The notes below the pieces were generated by a model that worked only from the letters and a program-made list of their open reading frames with translations, was not told where the DNA came from and searched no databases. A stretch of DNA of 30,608 bases, taken from positions 1 through 30,608 of the IMG/VR virus record IMGVR_UViG_3300047408_000179; one strand, 5' to 3'. This document shows positions 20,958 through 28,607 of the stretch, in pieces. The translations under genes and the position numbers were made by a program. The stretch comes from a virus. Numbering within the stretch: position 1 is the first letter of the stretch; each line of letters opens with the position of its first letter.

Positions 20958-21224
20958 TTACCCCGCCCGGTCGCGGGCGAACTCGGCCATCCCCACATAG
21001 GACCCGAGCGTCCAGTACCCGCCGGCCAACTGCTCGAGCGTGAGGCCGGGGAACAGGTGGGCGAGCCAGGGCTGGTACATCACAGTGGGGTCACGGACGA
21101 TGTCGGCAAGGTCGAGGGCTCCGGTGGGGTCGACGGCGGCGAGGAACCGTTGCTCGGTGATCTGCCACCCTCGGACGTTGGCGGCGTGGCCGCCTCCACG
21201 GGAGGAGGGTGTTCGTCGTCCCCC
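20958..21224 (-). CDS. Tail assembly chaperone, frameshifted T extension
   Basis: This frame lacks its own start and is expected to be expressed by -1 frameshifting from the chaperone at 21080-21505. Its convincing part begins near VRGWQITEQRFLAAVDPTGA and ends LGSYVGMAEFARDRAG, just before the tape measure. The overlap of the two frames is 21080-21224. GGGGGAC at 21224-21218 is the most likely slip site. In siphophages the G and GT products are made in fixed ratio and coat the tape measure during tail assembly. Confidence 0.65.
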   Translation of the reverse strand, partial: GGRRTPSSRGGGHAANVRGWQITEQRFLAAVDPTGALDLADIVRDPTVMYQPWLAHLFPGLTLEQLAGGYWTLGSYVGMAEFARDRAG

Positions 21225-21505
21225 TCGCTGAGGAACGTGATGTCCTGGGTGAGGCTGAGGTTCATCACGATCCGGTAGATCCGGTCGACGGACCAGTCGG
21301 GGTGGCCGGCTCGCAGACTTGTCGCGACCAGCGCGAGGAGGACGGGGGCTCGTTCGTTCTGGTCGGCGTCGGAGACGAGCTCGATGAAGTCGCTGGGCGG
21401 GATCTGCGCGATCCGGTCGATCAGCATCAGGTCTTTGCCGATGTCCGACACGGACCACGGGTACACCCGGTTCCGCCACTCGAACCCGTTCTGCTCGTCG
21501 GCCAT
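21080..21505 (-). CDS. Tail assembly chaperone G
   Basis: A 141-residue protein immediately before the tape measure. Residues 1-95 are the folded part (FEWRNRVYPWSVSDIGKDLM, IPPSDFIELVSDADQNE, LRAGHPDWSVDRIYRIVMNL). The last 45 residues are a Pro/Ser/Thr run, typical of a frame read past the shift point. The ATG shares a base with the gp10-like stop. It corresponds to lambda gpG, with gpGT made by frameshifting. Confidence 0.8.
   Translation of the reverse strand: MADEQNGFEWRNRVYPWSVSDIGKDLMLIDRIAQIPPSDFIELVSDADQNERAPVLLALVATSLRAGHPDWSVDRIYRIVMNLSLTQDITFLSEGDDEHPPPVEAATPPTSEGGRSPSNGSSPPSTPPEPSTLPTSSVTPL
21218..21224 (-). promoter_or_regulatory. Putative -1 ribosomal slippery site GGGGGAC
   Basis: On the minus strand GAG GGG GAC precedes the region where the T frame becomes protein-like. 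The P-site Gly codon can re-pair after a -1 slip; A-site re-pairing (GAC to GGA) is imperfect, so the site is weaker than GGGAAAN. No better heptamer lies in the overlap. Confidence 0.45.
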
Positions 21506-21897
21506 CAGACGGTCCCGTGGTTGAAGTCGTCGGCGATCCGGTCGAGCATCCGTTCGAGGTCGCGTTCGACCCTGGGTTCGTTGTGGTGGAGGGCGGGTTC
21601 CATCGCGCGGTCCATGAGGAGGTCGGCGAGGTTCGGCCTGGTGCCGCGGCGGCGGCCGCGGGTGCCTTTCTGCCGGGGTGCGACGTACACGAGTTTCTGG
21701 GTGACGCCGGTCCGCATCCGCCCCCATTTCGGGGACTGGGGCATATTCCGAATCTGGGTAAGCGCGAGCGCCTGAGCTTCGCTGCGGACAGGCTCCGCAA
21801 CGCCACGGAGCTCGCGGCGGACACCAAGACGGGTTTCCCGGTCCGCGTGGGCGAGGGCTCGCATCAGCTCGCGTTCGCCGCGGAGCGCGATCGCCAT
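21505..21897 (-). CDS. HK97 gp10-like tail completion protein
   Basis: 130 residues, basic and helical. It opens with IALRGERELMRALAHADRET, continues RSEAQALALTQIRNMPQSPK, TGVTQKLVYVAPRQKGTRG and ends in an acidic helix. Helix, then beta-hairpin with a basic GTRGRRRGTRPN loop, matches the HK97 gp10/tail-component family that finishes the head-tail joint. In most relatives this gene precedes the major tail protein; here it follows it, one base downstream. Late operon. Confidence 0.75.
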   Translation of the reverse strand: MAIALRGERELMRALAHADRETRLGVRRELRGVAEPVRSEAQALALTQIRNMPQSPKWGRMRTGVTQKLVYVAPRQKGTRGRRRGTRPNLADLLMDRAMEPALHHNEPRVERDLERMLDRIADDFNHGTV

Positions 21898-21898
21898 G

Positions 21899-22324
21899 TC
21901 AGGCGGTGCCCCACTGGAACCCGGCGCCGGTGGAGGGGCGGAACACGGCGGTGATCTCGCCGCGGGCGTTCAGCTGGCCGGCGAGGCCGTTGTATTCGTA
22001 CAGCGTCGCCGTCCCACCGAACGTCGGGTTGCCCGGGCCGACCACCGCGGTGGCGTCGGGCTGGATCGTGATCGGGAACGACGTCCCGGACTCGTAGAGC
22101 GGCTCGAGGACACGGTGGGGCTCACCTGTGCCGAACCCCTGCAGGAAGTTGACGGTGATCGTCTGGTCGCGGAGGCCGGGGAGGTATTCGCGGGTGCCGG
22201 CGGGGTTGAAGCCGGACACGTCGACCTGTTCCTTGGTGTCGGGGGTGTCGAGGCCGAACGCGAAATGCGACAGGTCGGTGCCTCCGACCACCACCTTCGC
22301 GTTGGTCAGCAGGTACTTGCTCAT
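21899..22324 (-). CDS. Major tail protein
   Basis: 141 residues from an ATG overlapping the glycosyltransferase stop (ATGA). Beta-rich with typical tail-tube features: KYLLTNAKVVVGGTDLSHFA, a loop TPDTKEQVDVSGFNPAGT, then DQTITVNFLQGF, SFPITIQPDATAVVGPGNPT and TLYEYNGLAGQLNARGEITA. It forms the tube around the tape measure. It is somewhat short for the family. Because two glycosyltransferases are cotranscribed just upstream, it is one candidate for being glycosylated. Confidence 0.8.
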   Translation of the reverse strand: MSKYLLTNAKVVVGGTDLSHFAFGLDTPDTKEQVDVSGFNPAGTREYLPGLRDQTITVNFLQGFGTGEPHRVLEPLYESGTSFPITIQPDATAVVGPGNPTFGGTATLYEYNGLAGQLNARGEITAVFRPSTGAGFQWGTA

Positions 22325-22962
22325 GCCGGTGCTCCTTCCTGCGCGGGCTGCCGCGCGATGTGGTGGCGCATCACGGCGGTGCGCCAGTCGAGGTTCCCCG
22401 CGGTCGCGTGCGCGAACGCCGGCCGCGGGTGCCGGTCGTTCTGCTCGTGGCTGTTCCACTCCAACCCCAGCCAGTGCGTGTGCTGGTACAGCTCGCTCGG
22501 CTCGACGAGCCGGGCGGGATGGTGCTGGTAGCCGAGGAGGTCGAGCAACGCGGCTTGTTCCCACCACCCGTGGTTGAGGTAGCTGTCGTGCGCCCAGATC
22601 GCCCTGAGCGTGGGCTTGATCGCGGGGCGGACGTACCAGACGCCGCCGTTGGGGACTTCGCCGTCGGGGGTGTGGTGGCGGACGAGGGCCTGCCAGGCGG
22701 TCGGGGGCACCTCGTCCGCCAGGTCGCGGCTCAGGTCGCAGATGACGATGTCGGCGTCCAGCCAGAGCGCCTCGTCGTAGCGGTCGAGGGCCGCTAGGAG
22801 CGCCGGCACCTTGTACCACGACGCCGGCCGGATCAGGACCGGAGGGGGGTCGACGATCAGGTCGTACCCATGCTCGTCCGCGTACCTGCGGAACCTCGGC
22901 GCGGACAAGTCGAGGAGCTTGCGGTGCTCACCGACGGCGAACGTGACGAGCGCCCGGCTCAC
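22321..22962 (-). CDS. GT-A fold glycosyltransferase (GT34/galactosyltransferase-like)
   Basis: 213 residues. It begins RALVTFAVGEHRKLLDLSAP and has SWYKVPALLAALDRYDEALW followed by LDADIVI (D69/D71), the DxD metal and nucleotide-sugar site. PNGGVWYVR and HGWWEQAALLDLL follow, as in GMA12/MNN10-type transferases. The GTG overlaps the stop of the GT4 gene, and its own stop overlaps the major tail protein. It would transfer a hexose from a nucleotide sugar. Acceptor inferred to be a virion protein because of location inside the head-tail module; host surface glycans are an alternative. Confidence 0.8.
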   Translation of the reverse strand: MSRALVTFAVGEHRKLLDLSAPRFRRYADEHGYDLIVDPPPVLIRPASWYKVPALLAALDRYDEALWLDADIVICDLSRDLADEVPPTAWQALVRHHTPDGEVPNGGVWYVRPAIKPTLRAIWAHDSYLNHGWWEQAALLDLLGYQHHPARLVEPSELYQHTHWLGLEWNSHEQNDRHPRPAFAHATAGNLDWRTAVMRHHIARQPAQEGAPA

Positions 22963-24113
22963 GCTGCCACCAGCACCCGGTCACGCAGGTCGGCGAGCGC
23001 CGGCTTCCAGTACGCCTGTGCGACGTTCTGGGCGTCGTAGACGGCCGCGAAGCCCACCGCCCTATCCCGGAACCGTTCATCCTCCCGCACGTCGTAGACG
23101 GCTTCCAGGGACGCCACGATGCTGTTGACGTGGGGGACGGTGAACCACGCCTCCTGCGTCGCGTCCCACCACGGGTCACCGTCGACCAGCCACCAGTCGG
23201 CGAGCTCCGTCATCGCGGAATGATCCGACGTGATGACCGGCACCCCGCACGCCTGAGCCTCGAGGAGGGGGATGCCGAACCCTTCGCCCATCGACGGCAT
23301 CAACAGCACGTCGAACGCCTGGTACAGGTAGGCCATCGCCTGCGGCGGCATCGGGTCATGGAACGACTTCTCGTTCGGGAACCACACCCGGCCCGGAGGG
23401 GCGCCGCAAGCGTCGGCGAGCACGTCCAACGGCATGCCGCCGGCGGTCGGCTTCGCCTGTGTGTGGGCGTACAGCCAGGCGTCGTCGTGCGCCTCGGCGA
23501 AGCGGGTGAACGCGAGCAGCGCCTGCGGGAACGCCTTGCGTGACACGGAGGGGTTGCCGGTGTTGGCGGCGACCATGCCGACGACGAACGCCTGCCGGTC
23601 GAGGCCGAGCTCGTCCCGCACCTCGCCCCGCAGCTCCGGCTGCGGGCGGAACAACCGGGTGTCCACGCCGTGGGGGACGTACAACGGGTCGAGGCCCGCA
23701 GATCGCATCTCATCCAGCCCGAAGGTGGACATCGCGATCGGCGTCACCCGCGGATGGGCGAGCACCTCGAGCGTCATCCGCGGGCACGGGGTGTGGTCGA
23801 CCGGCGCCCACACCGCGACCGGCGGGACGTCGTCGGGCCACATGTCGGGTTTGAGCACCCAGGCGTCGCAGAGGGCGATGACGAGGTCGGCGTCGTGCTT
23901 CTCACAGAAGGTGCCGAGGTTGGTGTTGCCCCATTGCCCGTCCGTCGGGTAGCAGGGGACGCCGTTCCAGGTGATCTCGCGGCCGTGCAACCCCCAGTTG
24001 CAGAGGACGGCCATCTGGTGGCCCATCGCGGCCAACCGGGGGATGGCGAGGGCTGCTTGTTCGCCGTACCCGGACGGCAGCCAAGGCGGGTTCCCGACCC
24101 ACAGAATCCTCAC
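22959..24113 (-). CDS. GT4-family (GT-B) glycosyltransferase
   Basis: 384 residues from a GTG overlapping the preceding small gene (GTGA); the longer in-frame ATG upstream lies inside that gene and was rejected. N-terminal nucleotide-free domain with RILWVGNPPWLPSGYGEQAA. The hinge is near YVPHGVDTRLFRP, and the C-terminal donor domain has GEGFGIPLLEAQACGVPVIT near 285-305, the GT4 E-x7-E signature. Retaining transferase using a nucleotide sugar. Placed between head connector and major tail genes and coupled to a second glycosyltransferase, it probably glycosylates capsid or tail protein, as described for actinophages with GTs in the virion module. Confidence 0.85.
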   Translation of the reverse strand: MRILWVGNPPWLPSGYGEQAALAIPRLAAMGHQMAVLCNWGLHGREITWNGVPCYPTDGQWGNTNLGTFCEKHDADLVIALCDAWVLKPDMWPDDVPPVAVWAPVDHTPCPRMTLEVLAHPRVTPIAMSTFGLDEMRSAGLDPLYVPHGVDTRLFRPQPELRGEVRDELGLDRQAFVVGMVAANTGNPSVSRKAFPQALLAFTRFAEAHDDAWLYAHTQAKPTAGGMPLDVLADACGAPPGRVWFPNEKSFHDPMPPQAMAYLYQAFDVLLMPSMGEGFGIPLLEAQACGVPVITSDHSAMTELADWWLVDGDPWWDATQEAWFTVPHVNSIVASLEAVYDVREDERFRDRAVGFAAVYDAQNVAQAYWKPALADLRDRVLVAA

Positions 24114-24214
24114 TGTTTCTCCCAGGGCCACACTCGCCATCCCTTGCGGCGATAGACGAACGTGACGGCGAAGCAGAGCGCGAAGTTGACGACGCCGATG
24201 AGCCAGACGCTCAC
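24110..24214 (-). CDS. Tiny membrane protein (34 aa) before the glycosyltransferases
   Basis: GTG overlaps the stop of the head-tail gene, and TGA overlaps the GTG of the GT4 gene (GTGA at both ends). The product has a hydrophobic segment at 3-20 (VWLIGVVNFALCFAVTFV) followed by YRRKGWRVWPWEK, a single-pass protein with a basic cytoplasmic end. It is too short to be found by length filters. It might place the glycosyltransferases at the membrane, where lipid-linked donors are available; this is speculation from position. Confidence 0.55.
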   Translation of the reverse strand: MSVWLIGVVNFALCFAVTFVYRRKGWRVWPWEKQ

Positions 24215-24615
24215 TGGATCGTCCTCACCCGCCACTCACACCCGAGGTAGTCGCCCGGGTACGTCTGGTACCCGGACCGTTCGTCCACCACGGAGCCGCC
24301 GACAATGCCGCCCAATGTGGGGTCGGCTTTCAACGCCACCAACACGGAGGCGGGGCCGTCGACGTCCATCATCGACAGCAGCACATCCTGCGCCGCAACA
24401 TCATCCGGGGTTGAGACGCGGGCGCGGACGATGATCATCTCCTCCCAGCCGCTCATCGACACCGGCAACGCCGACGTGTCGGCCGGGTACACGTCCAACG
24501 ACGGCGGCGACGGGGTCGGGTTCATGAACCCCGTGACCTGCAGCCCGTCGATCTCATTGGTGAGGGGGTCGAGGCTGGCGGCGACCGCGTCCATGATCAT
24601 CGCCAGCCCCGACAC
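24211..24615 (-). CDS. Putative tail terminator / head-tail joining protein
   Basis: 134 residues from GTG directly after the previous stop. It opens LAMIMDAVAASLDPLTNEID, a pattern seen in neck/tail terminator proteins (N-terminal helix, then a beta sheet). It continues with MIIVRARVSTPDDVAAQDVL, VLVALKADPTLGGIVGGSV and YLGCEWRVRTI at the end, the typical closing strand. Position after the connector supports a head-tail role; sequence alone is moderate evidence. Confidence 0.65.
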   Translation of the reverse strand: MSGLAMIMDAVAASLDPLTNEIDGLQVTGFMNPTPSPPSLDVYPADTSALPVSMSGWEEMIIVRARVSTPDDVAAQDVLLSMMDVDGPASVLVALKADPTLGGIVGGSVVDERSGYQTYPGDYLGCEWRVRTIQ

Positions 24616-24945
24616 CTAGGCGATCCCCTCGTGAACCCTCAGGGGGTCGAGCATCCGGTGCCACCGCATCCACGAGTCGTTCCCCGCATACGCCAACAGG
24701 TCGGACGCCAACAGCGCGGCGCCGAAGGTGGCGTACCCGAGGTTCCACAACTCCCGGGCACGCCCGTAGTTCACGTTCACCAACAACGCCGGCACCGGCG
24801 GCGGGACATCAGCGTCGTAACTGAGGTCCCAGTTGATCTCCGACGCCGCCGCGTCCAACGTGGACTGCAGCTGCTCCACCTGTTCCGGTGTGGCCGCCCG
24901 GATGTTGAGCCGGCGGGCGAGCTCGGTGGTGGTGCCGTACGCCAT
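24616..24945 (-). CDS. Head-tail connector (adaptor) protein
   Basis: 109 residues, helical: TTELARRLNIRAATPEQVEQ, LQSTLDAAASEINWDLSY, then VNVNYGRARELWNLGYATFG. This is the usual pattern of gp6/gp15-like adaptors that sit below the portal. The ATG shares a base with the stop of the Rho-N-domain gene. Virion component, late operon. Confidence 0.75.
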   Translation of the reverse strand: MAYGTTTELARRLNIRAATPEQVEQLQSTLDAAASEINWDLSYDADVPPPVPALLVNVNYGRARELWNLGYATFGAALLASDLLAYAGNDSWMRWHRMLDPLRVHEGIA

Positions 24946-25169
24946 CAGCCGATGGCCTCCCGGATCTCGGCTTTCGTCATGGCCTCGTCAACCTCGACGC
25001 CCCTTTCGGCGGCGACGTCGAGGAGCTGCGCCTTCGTCATCGAGTCCAGGTCATCCGTCGCCCCGTCCTTCGGTCCGACGGTGGCACCGCCGTTGCCTTC
25101 CTCCCACGGCGCCGACCCGTCAGCCCTCACGACCTGCTGGTTCGGGGCGTCGAGCAGCTCGTCGGCCAT
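24945..25169 (-). CDS. Small Rho-N/SAP-like domain protein
   Basis: 74 residues. An acidic, Gly/Pro-rich first half is followed by a C-terminal helix-extended-helix: SMTKAQLLDVAAERGVEVDE then MTKAEIREAIG, the Rho N-terminal-like or LEM/SAP-like fold. Such proteins are common directly after the capsid gene in actinophages, but their function is not established. ATG immediately follows the capsid TAA. Confidence 0.7.
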   Translation of the reverse strand: MADELLDAPNQQVVRADGSAPWEEGNGGATVGPKDGATDDLDSMTKAQLLDVAAERGVEVDEAMTKAEIREAIG

Positions 25170-26387
25170 TTAGGTCACCGTGACCTTGATGATCCCCGAC
25201 GCCTGCGTGATCAGCGTCGCGAACAGGCCCGCGTAGGCGACCTGGATCCCGAGCACCGAAGGCTCGATCACCTGAAGGGAACCGATGCGGTCCTCGTACA
25301 CCTCCGCGGCCGCGGAGGAGAGCACCATGAGCGACTTGGCTGCGGCGAACCCGCTGGTCACGACGATCGGGATGCCAGCGACGGCACCCATGATCCCCTG
25401 GCCGAACGTCGCCGCGTTGAAGCCCTCCGACTGCGCGTCGATCGGGTTGATCGGCGCGAACAGCGGCCCGATGATCCCCAGCACGTCCGGGGAAGCGACC
25501 GCGAGGAGCCGCCCCTGCCCCTTCGTGGCGGTGTACACCGACGCCGCCGCCGACCACAGCGCCGCCGCAACGTTGTCCGACGTCGGAGTGGCGGGAACCG
25601 TCACGGACCCGGCGGTGCCACCAGCGTAGAAAGCCTGCACCGCTGTCTGCTCGGTCAGGATCGCGTACTGCGCGGCCAGGTCGTTGACGACGAGGTCCAT
25701 CACGCTCGGCTGCGACCAGTCCACGTCCTGCCTGGACAGGTTGACGTAGCCGCCGTAGGTGCTGGGGCTGACCGTCATCTTCGTGACCGTCATCTTCTGC
25801 GACGTGAGTTCCGCTTTCTCCGATGTCTGGGCGGCGACGGCGGTGTGCTGCGTCACCTTCGGCCGGCTGAAGCTGAACGCCGGCAGCTGCTGCGCCCCCA
25901 GCGCGTTCACACACGGCCGGGCGGCGTCGATGTAGTTGATGACCGGGCCGAGGATCGGCGTCGGCAGCAGCCCCGGGTTGTCCGCCGTCGTCTGGTGCGC
26001 GGCGGCACGGTGCTCCTGCCCCCACCGCGTCAGGCGGCCGCGGGCGTCCTCCGACCCGACGTGCGCCTGCCACATGTCGCACATGTACTCGCCGGCCGAC
26101 CGGTACTCGACCTGTTGCGGCGTCTCTCGCACGTTCGCGGTCCGCTGCGCGATCTCCCGCCACCGGTCGACGTTGTCGGCGTTCACGCGGGCCATCTCCT
26201 CGAGCGGCCCCATCATCGTGGTGATCTTCTGGACCCGGTCGCGGGACCGGGTGACGAGCTCGAGCTGCTCGTCCGACAGGTCGCCGTTCTCGCCCTTGGG
26301 CTCCGCGACGAGACCGTCGATGAATGCTTGGCGTTCCTCGATCTCCTTGACGTAGGAGGCGAGCATCGCGTCCGTCTGGTTCGGCAC
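25170..26387 (-). CDS. Major capsid protein, HK97 fold
   Basis: 405 residues from the GTG preceded by AAGGAG at eight bases; a TTG seven codons upstream overlaps that site and was rejected. The N-terminal 100 residues are a charged helical delta/scaffold domain (ASYVKEIEERQAFIDGLVAE). The mature shell domain follows: LLPTPILGPVINYIDAARP, FSFSRPKVTQHTAVA, QKMTVTKMTVSPSTYGGYV, the spine-like SVMDLVVNDLAAQYAILTEQ and ASPDVLGIIGPLFAPINP. The prohead protease upstream should remove the delta domain. A terminator-like hairpin precedes its ribosome-binding site. Confidence 0.9.
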   Translation of the reverse strand: MPNQTDAMLASYVKEIEERQAFIDGLVAEPKGENGDLSDEQLELVTRSRDRVQKITTMMGPLEEMARVNADNVDRWREIAQRTANVRETPQQVEYRSAGEYMCDMWQAHVGSEDARGRLTRWGQEHRAAAHQTTADNPGLLPTPILGPVINYIDAARPCVNALGAQQLPAFSFSRPKVTQHTAVAAQTSEKAELTSQKMTVTKMTVSPSTYGGYVNLSRQDVDWSQPSVMDLVVNDLAAQYAILTEQTAVQAFYAGGTAGSVTVPATPTSDNVAAALWSAAASVYTATKGQGRLLAVASPDVLGIIGPLFAPINPIDAQSEGFNAATFGQGIMGAVAGIPIVVTSGFAAAKSLMVLSSAAAEVYEDRIGSLQVIEPSVLGIQVAYAGLFATLITQASGIIKVTVT

Positions 26388-26408
26388 TTCGGGGACTCCT
26401 TCCAACAC

Positions 26409-26430
26409 AAAAAGCAGAACGGGGTCTGCT
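26409..26430 (-). terminator. Terminator-like hairpin between protease and capsid genes
   Basis: On the minus strand AGCAGA-CCCCGT-TCTGCT forms a 6-bp stem with a 6-base loop, followed by TTTTGTGTT. It lies just upstream of the capsid ribosome-binding site in the only sizeable gap (26388-26506) of the head operon. It could terminate part of the transcription or protect the 5' end of a processed capsid mRNA. Confidence 0.5.
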
Positions 26431-26506
26431 AGCTAGCGTTGGCACGTCCCCCACCAGGCTTCCGGCCCGCTCAAGCGGTCAGCAACGGAAGGTAGTTCAG
26501 TGCTGG

Positions 26507-27103
26507 TTAAACGTTATACCGGGCGTCAAGGACGGCAGCCTGCCGCCGCCACTCGTCGATCTGCACCCGGTCACGGTTCGGCGTCGCACCCACCGCCACA
26601 GGCTCGGGGTCGCGGACCGTGCGGACCGCCAGCACATTCGCGGTCTCGTAGGCCGGCTCGGGCGTCAACGCGATATGCGCCAGCCAGAGGCTGTTCAACC
26701 GCCGCTTCGTCCGGGTCTCCCACACCTCGGCGTGCGGCTTGTTGTTGACCCTGAACCCCGCCGAGGCGTCCAACACCCCGTCGGCGGCGAGCTCCAACGT
26801 CTCGTCACCCAACGGGACCCGCGGCGTGATCTTGATCTGCGCGATCAGCCCTTCTGACCGGGTCGGGTAGAACGCCACGGCCTTCCCGATCGTCCGCCGA
26901 ACGTCATGGTCGCGGTTCACCTTGATCCGGTTCGGCCGCTGCTCGATCCCGTCGAACGCACCCCGGCTGACGACCTCACTGATCATCTTGCCCCTGTGCG
27001 CCACCTCGGTTTCGATCTCGTATGGCACCACGATGAGGTCGATCAGCCGTTTCGGGAACGACACGTCAGCGACCTGCGACACCCTGATCTCGATCTCGTT
27101 CAT
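26507..27103 (-). CDS. HK97-type prohead protease
   Basis: 198 residues of the U35/S78-like phage maturation protease family. LIVVPYEIETEVAHRGKMIS near the start is followed by the catalytic His66 in NRIKVNRDHDVRR. Ser114 is in DASAGFRVNN, preceded by ELAADGVL. LWLAHIALTPEPAYETANVL closes the fold. It cleaves the capsid delta domain and itself during prohead maturation. The ATG overlaps the portal stop (ATGA). Confidence 0.9.
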   Translation of the reverse strand: MNEIEIRVSQVADVSFPKRLIDLIVVPYEIETEVAHRGKMISEVVSRGAFDGIEQRPNRIKVNRDHDVRRTIGKAVAFYPTRSEGLIAQIKITPRVPLGDETLELAADGVLDASAGFRVNNKPHAEVWETRTKRRLNSLWLAHIALTPEPAYETANVLAVRTVRDPEPVAVGATPNRDRVQIDEWRRQAAVLDARYNV

Positions 27104-28356
27104 TTCAGCACCCCGCTGCTGATATCGGACGGTGAGGTGTTGTCCAACCGCTCGGACTCGCGGATCTCGTCAACCCCGAGGGCTCGTGCCCCGGTGACGG
27201 GGTCCTGGATGCCGAACAGGATCTGAGCCGTCTGCGCCCTTTCAAGCGGCTCGGCGGCGACGTACTCGTCACGGTTCAACTCGACCGACGTGCCGCGTGG
27301 GAGCGCCCACCCGGAGAGCGCACTCATGATCGCCTGCGCCTTCGGCCGCAACCCGGACCGCCAGTGAAGGTCGAACCACATCGTCACGTTCTTGTACGTC
27401 ATGGGATCCGTGCTGGTGGGGATCCCGACGAGCTCCGACGGCACCCCGAGCAGGTGCGCAATACGCCCCTCTTCACGGTCGAGGAGGGCGGTGAGGCCGA
27501 TGTCTTTCGGGTTCACCTGCGTCGGCTCCCACTTGATCCCACCGCTGAGGACCGCGGGCTCGCCCACCGCGGACAGCCGGGCTTGCACCCAGTCCGCTTT
27601 CAATTGCGCCGCCTGGGCGGGTGACAACTCCGCAGGGTGCTCGAGGACACCGGAGGGGATGCCGCCGCCGCCGATCAGCTTCGCCGCGTACTGGATCAGC
27701 ATCTGCGCCGCCAACATCCGGTACCTCCCGGCGTCCAACGGCCCCTCACCGTGGGCGTACCCGGCCTGCGATCGGTATCTGACGTGGAGGATGTCGTCGG
27801 TGACGTCGAGGCCGCCGATCGCGTACTCCCGCAACCCGTCCCGGATGTCGATCGAGACCATCCACGGCGGCACCACATGAAACCGCGCCGGCCACCCCGT
27901 CGAATACCGGGCGGTCGCGAGGACGAACGCTTCGCCCATCTGGTAGTCCCAGGCGAGCTGTTTCATGAACTCGCCCCAGTCGGTGTAGACGTCCGGGTCG
28001 GGGTTGTTCAACCAGTCCGCCTGCAACGACGGCGCCGCGTCCTTCAAATACGGTGGCATCGCCGACAACTGGGCGGCGTTGAAGTCGATGCACATCCACG
28101 CCGTATCCGTCAGCTGGTTCGGCATCGCCCCACCCGACCAGTACGGCGTGAACCACTCGCCAGGCCACCCCGACCAAGCGGACGGCACGATGTTCGGCGG
28201 AACCCAGGCCGGCGGGTCCGCGCCCTCGAGCGAGAACCCGTGCGGATCCCCGGGCACGGCGCTGGGCGGACCGACGGTCGCGGGCGGGACGTCGGCGGGG
28301 TCGTTGTCGTTCGGCGTCATATCCGGCGGCCGAATCGACCTCGTGAACAAGCCCAT
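27100..28356 (-). CDS. Portal protein
   Basis: 418 residues of the HK97-type portal family. A Pro-rich, probably disordered start is followed by CIDFNAAQLSAMPPYL, DPDVYTDWGEFMKQLAWDYQ and MGEAFVLATARYSTGWPARF. The stem/crown part includes VLEHPAELSPAQAAQLKADW, GGIKWEPTQVNPKDIGLTA, LLDREEGRIAHLLGVPSELV and MWFDLHWRSGLRP. Forms the dodecameric DNA gate at the capsid vertex. The ATG has AAGG six bases upstream. Separated from the terminase by the plus-strand moron pair. Confidence 0.9.
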   Translation of the reverse strand: MGLFTRSIRPPDMTPNDNDPADVPPATVGPPSAVPGDPHGFSLEGADPPAWVPPNIVPSAWSGWPGEWFTPYWSGGAMPNQLTDTAWMCIDFNAAQLSAMPPYLKDAAPSLQADWLNNPDPDVYTDWGEFMKQLAWDYQMGEAFVLATARYSTGWPARFHVVPPWMVSIDIRDGLREYAIGGLDVTDDILHVRYRSQAGYAHGEGPLDAGRYRMLAAQMLIQYAAKLIGGGGIPSGVLEHPAELSPAQAAQLKADWVQARLSAVGEPAVLSGGIKWEPTQVNPKDIGLTALLDREEGRIAHLLGVPSELVGIPTSTDPMTYKNVTMWFDLHWRSGLRPKAQAIMSALSGWALPRGTSVELNRDEYVAAEPLERAQTAQILFGIQDPVTGARALGVDEIRESERLDNTSPSDISSGVLK

Positions 28357-28377
28357 CAGACGCCTTGCAACTTTCTT

Positions 28378-28423
28378 TGTCTAGAAGGCTTGACAGTCTC
28401 CCCGCCGTCAAGTATTCTAGACA
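28378..28423. repeat. 17-bp-arm inverted repeat spanning the moron promoter
   Basis: TGTCTAGAAGGCTTGAC (28378-28394) and GTCAAGTATTCTAGACA (28407-28423) are reverse complements at 15 of 17 positions, separated by 12 bases. The arms contain the -35 and -10 boxes of the plus-strand promoter. The two mismatches fall exactly on the TA of the -10 box, so the mirror-image promoter on the minus strand (TTGACG, 17 bases, CCTTCT) lacks a functional -10. A likely operator for a dimeric or tetrameric repressor. Confidence 0.75.
28390..28418 (+). promoter_or_regulatory. Strong sigma-70-type promoter for the moron pair
   Basis: TTGACA (28390-28395), a 17-base spacer and TATTCT (28413-28418): a perfect -35 box at ideal spacing with a one-mismatch -10. 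Predicted start near 28425. It is the clearest promoter in the window and reads rightward against the late operon, so the pair can be expressed from a silent prophage. Both boxes lie inside an inverted repeat. Confidence 0.8.
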
Positions 28424-28454
28424 TATGGAGATCAACACCAAAGGAGCCGACACC

Positions 28455-28607
28455 ATGTGGAGCAAGATCGCGAACAAGACCTACCAGCACACCAGCGGCG
28501 TCCAGGTCATCTACCGCCACAACACCTGGAACTGGGAGATCGTCGGAGGCCGCGAGGACGGCAACACCTACAAGACCCTCCGCGTCGCCCAGCACTACGC
28601 AGCCTGA
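28455..28607 (+). CDS. Moron protein, small beta-rich (50 aa)
   Basis: The start is the ATG with AAAGGAG eight bases upstream; an earlier in-frame ATG at 28425 coincides with the predicted transcription start and was rejected. The product (SKIANKTYQHTSGVQVIYRH, WNWEIVGGREDGNTYKTLR) alternates polar and hydrophobic residues like a small beta-sheet protein. No Cys or TM. It resembles short proteins often found in actinobacterial genomes and prophages, function unknown. Independent promoter and opposite strand mark it as a moron. Confidence 0.75.
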   Translation: MWSKIANKTYQHTSGVQVIYRHNTWNWEIVGGREDGNTYKTLRVAQHYAA

